Source of the DNA: Geomonas paludis
GTDB lineage: Bacteria; Desulfobacterota; Desulfuromonadia; Geobacterales; Geobacteraceae
Assembly: GCF_014193585.1 (NCBI RefSeq)
Contig: NZ_BLXY01000014.1
Location: 1-64,000, forward strand
Direction: 5' to 3'
DNA length: 64,000 bases
Below, piece after piece: positions 16,501 to 26,200 of the stretch. How positions within the stretch are numbered: the stretch's first letter is position 1; each line of letters opens with the position of its first letter. A program made the position numbers and the translations under genes. Below the pieces are notes generated by a model that worked only from the letters and a program-made list of their open reading frames with translations, was not told the DNA's origin and searched no databases.

Positions 16501-19500
16501 TGTGCTGCGGATGGCTGCCGGTGTTGAGCTTCCTGGTGCCCAAGGACGCCGGGCCGCCGTGGCAGCCGTTGCACAGCAGGGTGTCCCCCCACTGGGCGTC
16601 AGGCACGCCGACCACCTTGCCGTTGCCTCCGTGGCAGGTGATGTTGGAGCAGGTCTTGTTGGCGACCTTGCCGAAGCTGCCGTTGGCGGAGGTGTAGTTG
16701 GCCAGGCGGTCCAGGTGCTGGCTGCCGGCGATGATGGCCGTACCGTTGGCCGTGGTCTTCGAGTGGCAGTTGGAACAGGTGGTGGCTCCGGCTGCACCCA
16801 CGTGTTTCTTGTGGGAGTTGGCGTTGGTGGAGCCGGCCGTGCCGCTCACGTAGTTGGGCTCGCCGGCTACCGAAGCGAAGTCGACGCCCGCGGTCCCGAA
16901 GGGCTGCGCGCCGTGGCAGCCGTTGCATCCCATGCCGGTGCTGCTCCAGTTCGGGGCCGCCGGCTCGACGGTGGCCACCATGTTGGCCTGCCCCTTCTTG
17001 CCGGAGGTGTGGCAGTAGGTCGCGGAGCAGGTGCCGGAGACGAGGGTGCTCCTCTTGCCCGCCTTGGCGCCGGAGTAGTCCACGAAGTTGTTGATGTGGT
17101 TTGCCGGCGTGCCGATGGCGGTATTGCTGGAAACGGTGTTGGAGTGGCACTCGGCGCAGACGAGGTTGTCCCCGAGCACCGAGGGCTGGTTGGTGTGCTG
17201 GGTGTGCGCCCCGGTGTTGATGACGTTGCTGCCAAGGGCAGCCGGACCGCCGTGGCAGCCGTTGCAATTGAGGGTGGCGCCCCACTGCGCGTCGGCGACC
17301 GAGACGATCTTGCCGTTGCCGGAGTGGCAGGAGATGTTGGAGCAGGTCTTGTTCACCTTCTTGCCGAAGCTGAGGTCGGCGGCGGTGTAGTTGGCGAAGC
17401 CGTTCAGGTGCTGGTTCCCTGCGATCAGTGTGGTGCCGTTGCTCGTGGTCTTGGCGTGGCACTTGGCGCAGGTGGTGGCGCCGGCGGCGCCTACGTGCTT
17501 CTCATGGCTGTTGGCGGCGGCGAGGCCGGAGCTTAGGTAGTTCGGCTCACCCGCCACCGAGTTGAAGGCGACCCCGGCGGTACCCATGGCTTTCGCACCG
17601 TGGCAGCCGTTGCACCCCATGGCCGGCCCGCTCCAGGAGGGAGCCGCCGGCTCGACGGTGGCCACCATACCGCTCTGTCCCTTCTTGCCGGAGGTGTGGC
17701 AGTAGCTGGCGGAGCAGATGCCGCCGCTGTAGGTGGTGCTCCTGCCCGCCCTGACGCCGGAGTAGTCCACGAAGGAGTTCAGGTGGTTGAGCGGAGTGGA
17801 TACAGCCGAGTCGCTGGAGACCGTCTTGGAGTGGCATTCGACGCAGCCCAGGTTGTCCCCCAGGACGCCCGCCTGGTCCATGTGCGCCGCGTGCTTGCCG
17901 GAGGCCAGTTTCCTGGTGCCCAAGGAAGCCGGGCCGCCGTGGCAGCCGTTGCAGCCAAGGGTGGTGCCCCACTGGGCGTCGAACACGCCGGACACCTTGC
18001 CGTTGCCGGAGTGGCAGGTGATGTTGGAGCAGCTCTTGCTGGCGGCCTTGGCGAAGCTGCCGTTGGCGGAGGTGTAGTTGGCCAGGCGGTCCAGGTGCTG
18101 GCTCCCCGCGATGATCGCGGTGCCGTTGGTCGTGGTTTTCGAGTGGCAGGTGGCGCAGGTGGTGGCGCCGGCCGCGCCCACGTGCTTTTCGTGGCTGTTG
18201 GCGGCGGTAAGGCCCGAGCTCACGTAGTTCGGCTCGCCCGCAACGGAGGTGAAGGCGACCCCTGCGGTGCCCATGGCCTTGGCGCCGTGGCAGCCGTTGC
18301 AACCCATGGCCGGGCCGCTCCAGGAGGGATTGGCGGGCTCGACGGTGGCGACCATGCCGGACTGCCCTTTCTTGCCGGAGGTGTGGCAATAGGTCGCGGA
18401 GCAGGAGCCGGAGACCAGCGTGCTGCTCTTGCCGGCCCTGACGCCGGAGTAATCCACGAAGTTGTTCATGTGGTTGGCCGGAGTGGCGATGGCCGTGTCG
18501 ACCGCGACCGTCTTCGCGTGGCACTCGGCGCAGATCATGTTGTCGCCGATCACCGAAGGCTGGTTCGTGTGCTGGGTGTGCGCGCCGGTATTGATGACGT
18601 TGCTTCCCAGCGCGATCGGGCCACCGTGGCAGCCGTTGCAGCCGAGGCTTGCGCCCCATTGGGCGTCCGCTACCACGGGGACCTTGCCGTTGCCCGAATG
18701 GCAGCTGATGTTGGAGCAGGTCTTGTTGGCCTTCTTGCCGAAGCTGGCGCTGGCGGAGGTGTAGTTGATGAAGCCGTCGATGTGCTGGCCGCCGGCGACG
18801 ATGCTGGTGCCGGTGGTCGTGGTCTTGGCGTGGCAGCTGTTGCAGGTGGATGCCCCCGCCGCCCCGACGTGCTTTTCATGGCTGTTGGCGGCGGCAAGGC
18901 CCGAGCTCACGTAGTTAGGCTCGCCCGCGACGGAGCTGAAGGCGACCCCTGCCGTCCCCATCGGCTTTGCGCCGTGGCAGCCGTTGCAGACCATGGCCGC
19001 GCCGCTCCAGGACGGGTTGCCCGGTTCGACGGTCGAGGCCACGCCCGCGACACCCTTCTTACCGGAGGTGTGGCAGTAGGTGGTGGAGCAGGAACCACCG
19101 GAGTAGTTCTTGCCGGCCTTGGCGCCGGAGTACTCGACGAAGGTGTTGACGTGGTTTGCGGTAACGGCAATTGCGGAGTCGCTCGCTGCGGTTTTCGCAT
19201 GGCACTCGACGCAGCCGTAGTTGCTCCCCAGGGCCCCGGGGTTGTTGATGTGGGCCTGGTGTTTCCCGGTGCCGATCGGGCTACCGAGGGACGCCGGGCC
19301 GCCGTGGCAGCCGTTGCAGCCCAGGGTCGCGTTGCCCCAGGAGGGGGCGGTGGTCACAGTGAAGGGACCGGTCTTGGTGGTGCCGTCGCTGTGGCAGTAG
19401 AGGCCCGAGCAGGTACCAAAGGTGTTGGACTGGCTCGGGAGAAAATCGTTGGTCGGGCCGGAATAGCTCCCGCCGTTGTTGGGGGTCGCGGTGAAGTTGA

Positions 19501-20137
19501 GCGCAATGCCGCGGTGGGTCACGCTGGTCGCGTGCGCAAACGGCTTCGCCTCGGCGCTGTGGTCCGTGTGGCACTTGACGCAGGCGCCGGTGCCGGTGCC
19601 GTAGTAGGTGCCATGCTTGGAACCGGAAACGGGGTGGCCCGCGGAGAGCGAGGCGCCATGGCAGCTGTTGCAGTCCGCCGGGCTGGCGTACGCCGCGCTG
19701 CCCCAGGCCGGGCTGGTGCGCTCGAAGTGGCAGTTCACGTTGGAGCAGGACCCCAGCGGGTTCGGGGGCACCGAGGTCTGGTTCAGGAAGGCGCGGCTGT
19801 AGCTCCCCGTCGCGGAACCGTTGATGTTGCCGGAGACCTTGATGTCGTCGGTGCGGTGGCCGTTCTGGTACACGAGCACGCCGGAGCCGTGGCACTTGAC
19901 GCACGACAGGGCATTACTGTCGGCATGGCTGCCATGGTTCCCCTTGAATGCGCCGGAGGCCGGAATACGCCGTCCGTCGGCCGAATCAAGAGGAGGCATG
20001 GTGTGGCAGGCGTCGCAACCGTAGTTGTACTGCGGTGCGGCCTCGGCCTTCGTGCCAGCCAAGAGTGCAACTCCCAGCGTCATCAGCAAAGCTATCACTC
20101 GTGGGTTGTACCATCCGAGTCTGCGGTAGCCCCTCAT
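13538..20137 (-). CDS. Giant multiheme c-type cytochrome with 56 haem motifs, 2199 residues
   Basis: A secreted cytochrome with, by eye, 37 CX2CH and 19 CX4CH motifs. The alternation fits the Geobacter CxxxxCH...CXXCH domain family (TIGR01904-like). Sec signal peptide residues 1-33 end in AEA, followed by the APQYNY-CXXCH-TMPP start also seen in the next gene upstream. Hemes 7-48 lie in seven repeats of about 230 residues, six hemes each; the remaining hemes cap both ends. I chose the ATG at 20137 over the in-frame GTG at 20143 because AAGGAG sits 5 nt before the ATG and overlaps the GTG. There is about one haem per 39 residues over the whole chain, which suggests a long electron-conducting filament or wire. 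That is inference; no acceptor is identifiable. Confidence 0.92.
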   Translation of the reverse strand: MRGYRRLGWYNPRVIALLMTLGVALLAGTKAEAAPQYNYGCDACHTMPPLDSADGRRIPASGAFKGNHGSHADSNALSCVKCHGSGVLVYQNGHRTDDIKVSGNINGSATGSYSRAFLNQTSVPPNPLGSCSNVNCHFERTSPAWGSAAYASPADCNSCHGASLSAGHPVSGSKHGTYYGTGTGACVKCHTDHSAEAKPFAHATSVTHRGIALNFTATPNNGGSYSGPTNDFLPSQSNTFGTCSGLYCHSDGTTKTGPFTVTTAPSWGNATLGCNGCHGGPASLGSPIGTGKHQAHINNPGALGSNYGCVECHAKTAASDSAIAVTANHVNTFVEYSGAKAGKNYSGGSCSTTYCHTSGKKGVAGVASTVEPGNPSWSGAAMVCNGCHGAKPMGTAGVAFSSVAGEPNYVSSGLAAANSHEKHVGAAGASTCNSCHAKTTTTGTSIVAGGQHIDGFINYTSASASFGKKANKTCSNISCHSGNGKVPVVADAQWGASLGCNGCHGGPIALGSNVINTGAHTQHTNQPSVIGDNMICAECHAKTVAVDTAIATPANHMNNFVDYSGVRAGKSSTLVSGSCSATYCHTSGKKGQSGMVATVEPANPSWSGPAMGCNGCHGAKAMGTAGVAFTSVAGEPNYVSSGLTAANSHEKHVGAAGATTCATCHSKTTTNGTAIIAGSQHLDRLANYTSANGSFAKAASKSCSNITCHSGNGKVSGVFDAQWGTTLGCNGCHGGPASLGTRKLASGKHAAHMDQAGVLGDNLGCVECHSKTVSSDSAVSTPLNHLNSFVDYSGVRAGRSTTYSGGICSASYCHTSGKKGQSGMVATVEPAAPSWSGPAMGCNGCHGAKAMGTAGVAFNSVAGEPNYLSSGLAAANSHEKHVGAAGATTCAKCHAKTTSNGTTLIAGNQHLNGFANYTAADLSFGKKVNKTCSNISCHSGNGKIVSVADAQWGATLNCNGCHGGPAALGSNVINTGAHTQHTNQPSVLGDNLVCAECHSNTVSSNTAIGTPANHINNFVDYSGAKAGKRSTLVSGTCSATYCHTSGKKGQANMVATVEPAAPNWSSTGMGCNGCHGAQPFGTAGVDFASVAGEPNYVSGTAGSTNANSHKKHVGAAGATTCSNCHSKTTANGTAIIAGSQHLDRLANYTSANGSFGKVANKTCSNITCHGGNGKVVGVPDAQWGDTLLCNGCHGGPASLGTRKLNTGSHPQHMDQPSVLGDNLGCVECHSKTVSSDALVSTPLNHLNSFVDYSGVKAGRSTTYSGGTCSATYCHTSGKKGQTGMVATVEPAAPSWGGAAMGCNGCHGAKAMGTAGVAFTSVAGEPNYVSSGLAAANSHEKHVGAAGATTCSKCHAKTTANGTTLIAGNQHLNGFSNYTAADLSFGKKVNKTCSNISCHSGNGKIASVADAQWGATLNCNGCHGGPVGLPTNRIVTGAHAQHTNQSAVIGDNLACVECHANTVTSDTTLGAVNHMNNFVDYSGVRAGKRSTVVGGTCSATYCHTSGKKGQSGMVATIEPAAPNWSGTGMGCNGCHGAKAFGTAGVEFTTVAGEPNYTSGLPGTESANSHKKHVGSGGAATCVFCHSKTTSNGTAIISSSQHLNGFNNFTSGGGKTFYKRANKTCSNISCHSGNGKVAGVADAQWGATLGCNGCHGGPAALGSNILATGSHPQHVNTGSAVTNYGCVECHAQSVSSDTQIYNTLVHADTYVNYSGVKAGKSSTYAGGTCSATYCHTSGKKGQTGMVATVEPANPSWGGTALGCNGCHGAKAFGTAGVAFTSVAGEPNYTSGAQGSASANSHQKHVKAAGATTCVLCHSATVDATGTQIIGSHTNKVADVVAGGTASFGYPGSKTCTNVSCHSGTGYSATNAVWGATLDCKGCHATLSGAHTRHVGTAWGTLPFYNYTANVSTGSDTDGVTWKAYGFGCANCHPVVLANHMNGSVEVELNTVTNAGTLRKKNTAAGLIGSTGLGTVSCSNVYCHYDVTTPQWNQTYTAATRCSGCHENAPSTDSHATHKVGIHYDNIFSGTSGLLPAAGAVGVNAGHGDPAQSTTIGCNICHYTTVNMARNKYNSSCSTASCHGNTTGNNTDALGASRITNLANHVNGRNDIAFVPNTYMKSKAQVTDANFVNYTGGLAGWNKTRTYKQGASSYDTSKGYLNTVGSYASGSCSNIVCHNGVTVHWVNDFGGARDCTMCHVNL
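15178..19305 (-). repeat. Seven six-haem repeats of about 690 bp in the 56-haem gene
   Basis: Codons for the CNGCHGG landmark occur at about 15178, 15871, 16558, 17251, 17938, 18625 and 19303, giving intervals of 693, 687, 693, 687, 687 and 678 bp. Units alternate in type: those with a GSNVINTG stretch alternate with those with a GTRKL stretch. The true recent duplication unit is therefore a 1380-bp, twelve-haem dimer. Confidence 0.85.
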
Positions 20138-20188
20138 TTCCACTCCTTTATCTCAAAACACCTGACCGTAGTGCTATTGCATTCAGAG

Positions 20189-20218
20189 CCCGGCGGGGGG
20201 ATCCACTCCCCCGCCGGG
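20189..20218 (-). other. Intercistronic hairpin in the cytochrome operon
   Basis: A strong 11-bp G+C-rich stem (CCCGGCGGGGG, 8-nt loop, CCCCCGCCGGG) lies between the 27-haem and 56-haem cytochrome genes, about 50 bp after the stop. In the direction of transcription no T-run follows, so an attenuating or RNA-protecting role is as likely as full termination. Confidence 0.55.
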
Positions 20219-20265
20219 GTTTTAACATGCTGCTGTTTTATGACGGATAAAGCGTCTTCAACTGC

Positions 20266-23151
20266 TTACCGTTCGATGCTCCACTTCTGGGTCGGCTTGA
20301 AGTGGCAGCTCACGTTGAAGCAGCTGCCGCTCTTGTTGGTCCCGCCGGAGACCAGCGTTGCGCTGGTGTAGGTGGCGAGGGTGTCGTTGGAGAAGCGGTA
20401 CTGCGGGTCGATCTCGACGCTTACGCTTTCCACGTGGGTCCTGATGGGCAGGGCACGGGCGTGGGAAGCGTCGCTCCCTTTGTGGCAGGGCAGGCAGTTC
20501 GCCCAACCCTCGGAGGCCTTGGCGTCCTTCTTGATGTGTCCCGCCACGATGTGGGCGCCGCCGCCGCCGGAGTAGTCTTCGAAGCGGGCCGAGGACCAGC
20601 TCCCCTGCACGCCGAAGGTGATGGCGCTGAGGGTCTGACGCGGTGCCGGCGGGTAGCCGTGGCAGGCGTCGCAACCACCGTTGGGCACGAACGCGAGGCC
20701 GGTGGCCGGGTTGTGCTGGTGGCAGTCCAGACAGTTGGTGGTGGAGTCGACGTGGGCGGCCTGCGGCTGGCCAGCCTTGGTGAAGTACTGGGTAGTGGTG
20801 TGGCAGACCTGGCAGACGCCGGTCCTGGCACCGTTGGCGAAGGTGTTGTTGCCGGTGAAGCTGACTGCGGTGCCGTTGATGGTAGCGTTCACCATCATGG
20901 TGTTGGCGGTACCGTGGGCGTTGTGGCAGTCCGAGCACTTGGAGCCCAGGCCGGCAGCCTTGTGCGCCTTCACGTTGAGCGCCGCGCCGGTGACCTTGGC
21001 GGGGTTGGTGTGGCAGTAGTCGCACTCAACGTTGGTGGCGCCGACCAGGACGCCGAGGAGACGTTTCTGATCGCCCAGCGCGCCGCTGATGTGGGCCGAG
21101 GTGTTGTCGTGGCAGGCGGAGCAGGCCTGGGCGATGCCGGCCTTGCCGTGGCCCTTGGTTGCCGCCAGGGTCTTGTCAGGAGCGGTGATGCCACCGATGA
21201 CGGAGAGCTGGCCGCCAGCGGTCGAGTGGCAGCTTTCGCAGGTGACGCGACCGGTGGTCCAGTTGGTGCTCTGCTTGTGGCAGTTGGTGCAGGTGCCGAT
21301 CTTGTTCATGCCGGCAGCCAGGTTCAGCGTGCCGTTGACGTGGGTTGCCGCCGTGCTCGAAGTGTGGCAGTTGGAGCAGGAGGTAGCCAGGGTCGAGCTG
21401 AATTTCGGACCGTAGTTGGCGGTGAAGTGCTGCGCGTGCGCGGCGGAGCCGATCAGGCCGCCGGTGGTGTTGGAAAGCGCGGTGTGGCAGGTACCGCAGG
21501 CGCCGGATGCCAGGTTGTTCCACGTCGGGGTGGCCGACATGTGGCAGGAGGTGGCGCAGGTCTTGGTGGTGGTGCCGCTCCAGGTGGTCACCTGGGCGCC
21601 GGCAATCTCGACGCTAGCGTCGCCGTGCAGGGCCTTGTTGGCGAAGCTGGAGCTGCCCGACACGGTGGAAGCGTGGCAGGTGTCGCAGGCATAGGCCTTG
21701 CCGGTCAGGGCCACGTGTTTGGCGTGGGCGTTGGTGGTCAGGGTCTCGGCGTCGCCGTGGCAGCCGTTGCAGCCAAGGGATGCGCCCCATTTCACGTCGG
21801 GCACGCCGGCCACGATGCCGTTGCCGCTGTGGCAGGATACCGCGGAGCAGGAGTTGCCGACCAGGGTGAAGCTCTTGCCGTTGCCGGCTTTCAGGTCGCG
21901 TGCGTTGTTGGTGTGGAAGGTGCCCGCCTTGATGCTGGTGCCGTTCACGGTGGTGTCGGCGTGGCAGCTGGCGCAGTCGGCGGCCGAAGCTACGTGGTTT
22001 TCGTGGCTGTTGGCGCGCAGCTGGTCGGCGCCGGCGTTGGAGTAGTTCGGCTCGCCGGCGACGGAAGCGAAGGCCGGAGCGGCGTCGGAGCCGTGGCAGG
22101 ACTTACAATCCAGGGCGGTGGAACCGGTCCAGGTAACGCTCTTCATGGTGCCTTTGCCGTCGCTGTGGCAGTAGGAGGTGGAGCAGGTACCCGATACCGG
22201 GGTCCCGACCTTGCTGCCGGCTACCTCTTTGGCGTTGTTGACGTGGTTGGTGAAGTTGGAGATGGTGCTGTTGTCGGAAACGGTCGAGCTGTGGCACTCG
22301 ACGCAGCCGTAGGAGGTGCCCAGGAACGCGGCATTGTTCACGTGCTTGGCGTGGTTGCCCGACAGGGTGTTGCTGGTCGCGTCGCCGTGGCAGCCGGCGC
22401 AGGTCAGGGTGCCGCCCCAGGTCGGCGGGGTGTAGGTGCCGCGGCCGTTGCTGTGGCAGTAGACGTTGGAGCACTGGTTGGACGCGAAGGTGCCGCCGGT
22501 GGCGAACTTCACCTCGATGGCGCGGTGGCCGGCCGAGGTGGCGTGGCTGAACGGCTTGGCCTGTACCGAGTGGTCGGTGTGGCACTTCCCGCAGGAGGTC
22601 ACGCCGGTGCCGTAGTAGTTGGCGTGCTTGGTCCCGGCGGTCGGGTGGTTGCCGGTCGCAGGGGCGACGCTGTGGCAGGAAGAGCAGCCGCCCGGCACGG
22701 TGAGGGCCGCGCTACCCCAGGCCGGGGTCGCACGCAGGGTGCCTTTGCCGTCGCTGTGGCAGGCCGCGGTGGAGCAGGTGCCCATCGGGTTCGGCGGAAC
22801 CGAGGTCTGGTTCACGAAGCCGGCCGCGATCTTCCTCGAGTAGCCGACGCCGTCGGCAAGCTCGATGGTCTTGTTGCGGTGACCCATGGCGTAGCCGCCG
22901 ACCTGGTTGCCGTGGCAGGTGACGCAGGAGTTGACCGCCGAGGTGGCGTGTCCTGCGTGGTTACCCGGCACAGCGCCGGTGTTGGGGTCTTTCTTGGCCG
23001 TACCGGAGTCCATGGGCGGCATGGTATGGCAGAAAGAACAGTCATAGTTGTACTGCGGGGCGGCCTGTGCCTTCCCCGCGGACAACTGCATCAGTGTCAG
23101 CACCAGCAGTGCCAGCACCAGGAAACAGCGCCCTCCATACTTTGTTAACAT
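20266..23151 (-). CDS. Multiheme c-type cytochrome with 27 haem motifs, 961 residues
   Basis: A secreted cytochrome with a Sec signal peptide (hydrophobic core, cleavage after AQA), then the APQYNY-CXXCH-TMPP start shared with the 56-haem protein. By eye there are 27 motifs: 21 CX2CH, 5 CX4CH and one rare CX3CH (CATSCH). The last 190 or so residues (CQVCH, CLDCH, CDACHGYPPAP, RFEDYSGGGGAH, CLPCH, CFNVSCH, ending WSIER) match the C-terminus of the 1210-residue cytochrome encoded just upstream. The ATG at 23151 is chosen over one 30 bp earlier because GAGGAGG stands 5-6 nt before it. It is 91 bp from the preceding gene, consistent with one operon. Role inferred: part of an extracellular electron-transfer assembly. 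Confidence 0.9.
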   Translation of the reverse strand: MLTKYGGRCFLVLALLVLTLMQLSAGKAQAAPQYNYDCSFCHTMPPMDSGTAKKDPNTGAVPGNHAGHATSAVNSCVTCHGNQVGGYAMGHRNKTIELADGVGYSRKIAAGFVNQTSVPPNPMGTCSTAACHSDGKGTLRATPAWGSAALTVPGGCSSCHSVAPATGNHPTAGTKHANYYGTGVTSCGKCHTDHSVQAKPFSHATSAGHRAIEVKFATGGTFASNQCSNVYCHSNGRGTYTPPTWGGTLTCAGCHGDATSNTLSGNHAKHVNNAAFLGTSYGCVECHSSTVSDNSTISNFTNHVNNAKEVAGSKVGTPVSGTCSTSYCHSDGKGTMKSVTWTGSTALDCKSCHGSDAAPAFASVAGEPNYSNAGADQLRANSHENHVASAADCASCHADTTVNGTSIKAGTFHTNNARDLKAGNGKSFTLVGNSCSAVSCHSGNGIVAGVPDVKWGASLGCNGCHGDAETLTTNAHAKHVALTGKAYACDTCHASTVSGSSSFANKALHGDASVEIAGAQVTTWSGTTTKTCATSCHMSATPTWNNLASGACGTCHTALSNTTGGLIGSAAHAQHFTANYGPKFSSTLATSCSNCHTSSTAATHVNGTLNLAAGMNKIGTCTNCHKQSTNWTTGRVTCESCHSTAGGQLSVIGGITAPDKTLAATKGHGKAGIAQACSACHDNTSAHISGALGDQKRLLGVLVGATNVECDYCHTNPAKVTGAALNVKAHKAAGLGSKCSDCHNAHGTANTMMVNATINGTAVSFTGNNTFANGARTGVCQVCHTTTQYFTKAGQPQAAHVDSTTNCLDCHQHNPATGLAFVPNGGCDACHGYPPAPRQTLSAITFGVQGSWSSARFEDYSGGGGAHIVAGHIKKDAKASEGWANCLPCHKGSDASHARALPIRTHVESVSVEIDPQYRFSNDTLATYTSATLVSGGTNKSGSCFNVSCHFKPTQKWSIER

Positions 23152-23242
23152 TTTATCCTCCTCTTGGTGTCCTGCTAGCATTGTATAAAAGCTGAATCTT
23201 CCCTTGATCCAGAAACGGTGCGGCTTTGCTACTAGTCCTCTC

Positions 23243-26200
23243 CTACCGCTCGGTGCTCCACCGTGCCGACGGGCTCATGTGGCAGGCGATGTTGAAGCAG
23301 CTGCCGGTCTTGTTGGCGCCCGGCACACTGGTCAGGCTGGCGCCGGTGTAGACGGTGAAGGAGTTCGCGAAGCGCAGGCTGTTGTCCACCAGCACGGTCA
23401 GGTTCTCGATGTGCTCCTTAACCGGCGTCACCATCCTGTGGTACGGGGTCATCCCGGTGGCGCCGCCGTTGTGGCAGGCGGTGCAGTTGGTCCACCCTTC
23501 TTCGGGCTTCGCAAACGGCGAGATGTGTGCCGCCACCAGGTGCGCGCCGCCGCCGCCCGAGTAGTCCTCGAAGCGGGCGTTGGCCCAGTTGGCGTAGCTG
23601 CCGAAGGCGGTCGCCGTGTTCTTCGGCGCCGGCGGATAGCCGTGGCACGAGTCGCAGCCGCCGCCGATCGGCTTGAAGGCGCCGCCGCTGCTGGTGTGGG
23701 TGTGGCAGTCCAGGCAGCCCGAGGTGAAGTGGCTGCCTTCGGGGACCCCGGCGCGGTAGTAGTTGGTCTTGGTGTGGCAGACCTGGCACAGGCCGCGGTT
23801 GGTGGTCGATTCCACCAGGGTGTTGACGCGGTCGGTGAAGTAGATGTTGAAGCCCCTGATCTCGCCGCGGATCATGGAGAGGTTGCCGGTGCCGTGGGTG
23901 TCGTGGCACTCGCGGCAGGCGATGGTGCTGCCGTCTTTGGCGCGGTGGGTGCTGATGTTAAGGAAGCGCGCCGACACCACGGACGCGTTGCTGTGGCAGG
24001 AGGCGCACAGCAGGTTGTCGTTGTTCATGAGCAGGCGCTTGCTGTCACCCAGGGTGCCGGTGATGTGGGTCGCGTTGCGGTCGTGACACACGGTGCACTG
24101 GTTGCTCACCGCGAAGCGGCCGTGACCCTTGCTGCCGAAGTAGGCCTTGTACGGCGCTTGGGTGCCGTTGGGGAGCTGCGCCGGGTTCTGCGCGTGGCAG
24201 ACGGTGCACTCGATGCGGCTGGTGGTCTTCCAGTCGACCAGCTGGCCTGCGTGGCAACCCATGCACAGCGAGCCGTCGCCGCTCTTCAGGTCCGGCGAGC
24301 CGTTGTTGTGGGTGGCGGTGGTGCCGACGTGGCAGGCCTGGCAGACGGTGTACTCGCTCCCGAGATAAGCGCCCGGGCCGTAGACCGAGGTGATGTGGGT
24401 GGCATGCTGGTTGGTCGCCATCGGGCTCGGGGTGGAGGCGGAGCCGCCGTGGCAGGTGATGCACAGGTTGCGCGCCTTGTAGGCGATGACGGAGTCGGCC
24501 ACCGCCTGGCTGATGGCGCCCGCGTCGCGCAGCGTCGGCACTGCCTCCGTGGTCACCGAGTCGTCGATCACGCCGTTGTCCAGGATGTCGATGGAGTCCA
24601 TGGCCAGCTGCTTGGAGTAGCGCGGGTTGTGGCCGAAGGAGCCCAGCTCGCGCATCAGGAGGGCGTAGTTGAAGGCCGCACCCATGACGTTGGCGCCCTG
24701 CTGGCCCGAGCCCCAGTTGCGTTGGGCGAAGTGCGGCGCCTTGTCGGTGTAGATGAAGCCCTTGGCCGCCAGTTGGGCACGGAGCACTTCCAGCAGGCTG
24801 ACGAAGGAATCGCGCGCCAGCTGACGCTGCTCTTCCGGCATGTTGGCGCCGTGGCAGGTGGTGCACAGGGTGCTCACGCCGCTTCTGAAGGAGTGGCCGT
24901 AGGTGCCGTTTCTGTGGCAGGAGACGCAGGGCCCCTTGGCGTTGGTGTTGCCCAGGTTGCTGTGGGTGGCGCCCAGGTCGTAGTTGCGACCCGGGAAGTG
25001 GTAGCCACCCTTGGCGTACATGGCGGCCGCGGCGGTCGCGTAGTGCGGCTGGATGAAGGCCATATTGGTGAAGTCGGCGTTCGCCTGCAGCTGCGTCGTG
25101 ATCACCTGGCCGGTGTTGGTGCCGCTGTGGCAGGTCATGCACAGGTTGGACTGGCCCACCGACGGGTTGACGTAGGTCGGCTCGTTGGAGAACGGCTTGG
25201 CCGGCTGCACCGTGCGCAGCGCGCCGGTGACGATGTCGATGTGGCAGGCGCGGCAGGTGACCATCTCCTTGGTCTTGTCCGAGGCGACACCCCAGGCCGT
25301 GGTGACCTTGCCCGTGGAGTAGTTGACGAAGCCGGTGGTGGTGTGGCACTGCACGCAGCCGTCCATGGTCTTGAAGTCGTAGGTCGAATATGCCGGCGCG
25401 CTCCCCTTGGCGTGGCCGGAGGTGTACCACGCCTGGCGGATCGCCTGGTTGGTGACCGTGGAGAAGTGGCAGTCGGTGCAGGCGGAACGCGAGGTGACGT
25501 AGGTCGCCGGGTAGGCGCCGGTGGTCATGTTGCCGTAGTGCAGCGTCTCCAGGTCGCCCTGCACCGCCGCGAAGCTGGAGTGCGGGTTGTGGCAGGAGAT
25601 ACAGATAACGTTGGGGCCGATATCGACCGTGTGGTTGGGGACGATGCCCAGGCCGTTGTAGTGGCACTCCTGGCAGACGCCGGGCTCGGCCTCAGGCAGG
25701 TGCGGTCCGCCCTTGTGGCAGGCGGTACAGGTGACGCCCTTCACCTTGTGCATGGAGCGGTCGTAACCGGCGAAGATGGAATCGGTGTGGCAGGCGGCGC
25801 AGAAGTAGCCGCCGACCGGACCGGCGCTGGCATTGAGGTTGACGAAGCTGCTGGAATCGACCGTGGTCGGGTTGACCGGGGTCGGCATGGCGCCCGTGGT
25901 GTGGCAGGAAACGCAGGAGACGCCGAGGTACTTGTGGTTCGAGGAGGACCAGGAGATAAACGCCTGCGGGGTCGGGTAGATGCCGGTTGGGCCGTGGCAG
26001 CCGTTGCAGTCGGTCCTCATGGAGCTGATCAGCGAGTCGACGACCTTGACCTGGGTGGTCGAGGTGGCAACGGCCAGGCCGTTCAGGTACTGGGTGAGAC
26101 GGAACACGTAGGTCCCCAGCGTCATCGGAGTGAACTCGGGGTTCAAGGTACCGGCGCCGACCAGGGTGACCGCCGGGCCGCTTTCCTGGACCCAGGTGAA

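Noticed and set aside
15178..19305. Regularly spaced repeats resembling a CRISPR array
   Set aside because: The period is about 690 bp and in frame within a gene; there are no 25-40 bp repeats with unique spacers and no cas genes.
23160..23240. Possible separate promoter for the 27-haem cytochrome gene (TATACAAT-like element near 23185)
   Set aside because: No -35 element at proper spacing; the short 91-bp gap fits co-transcription better.
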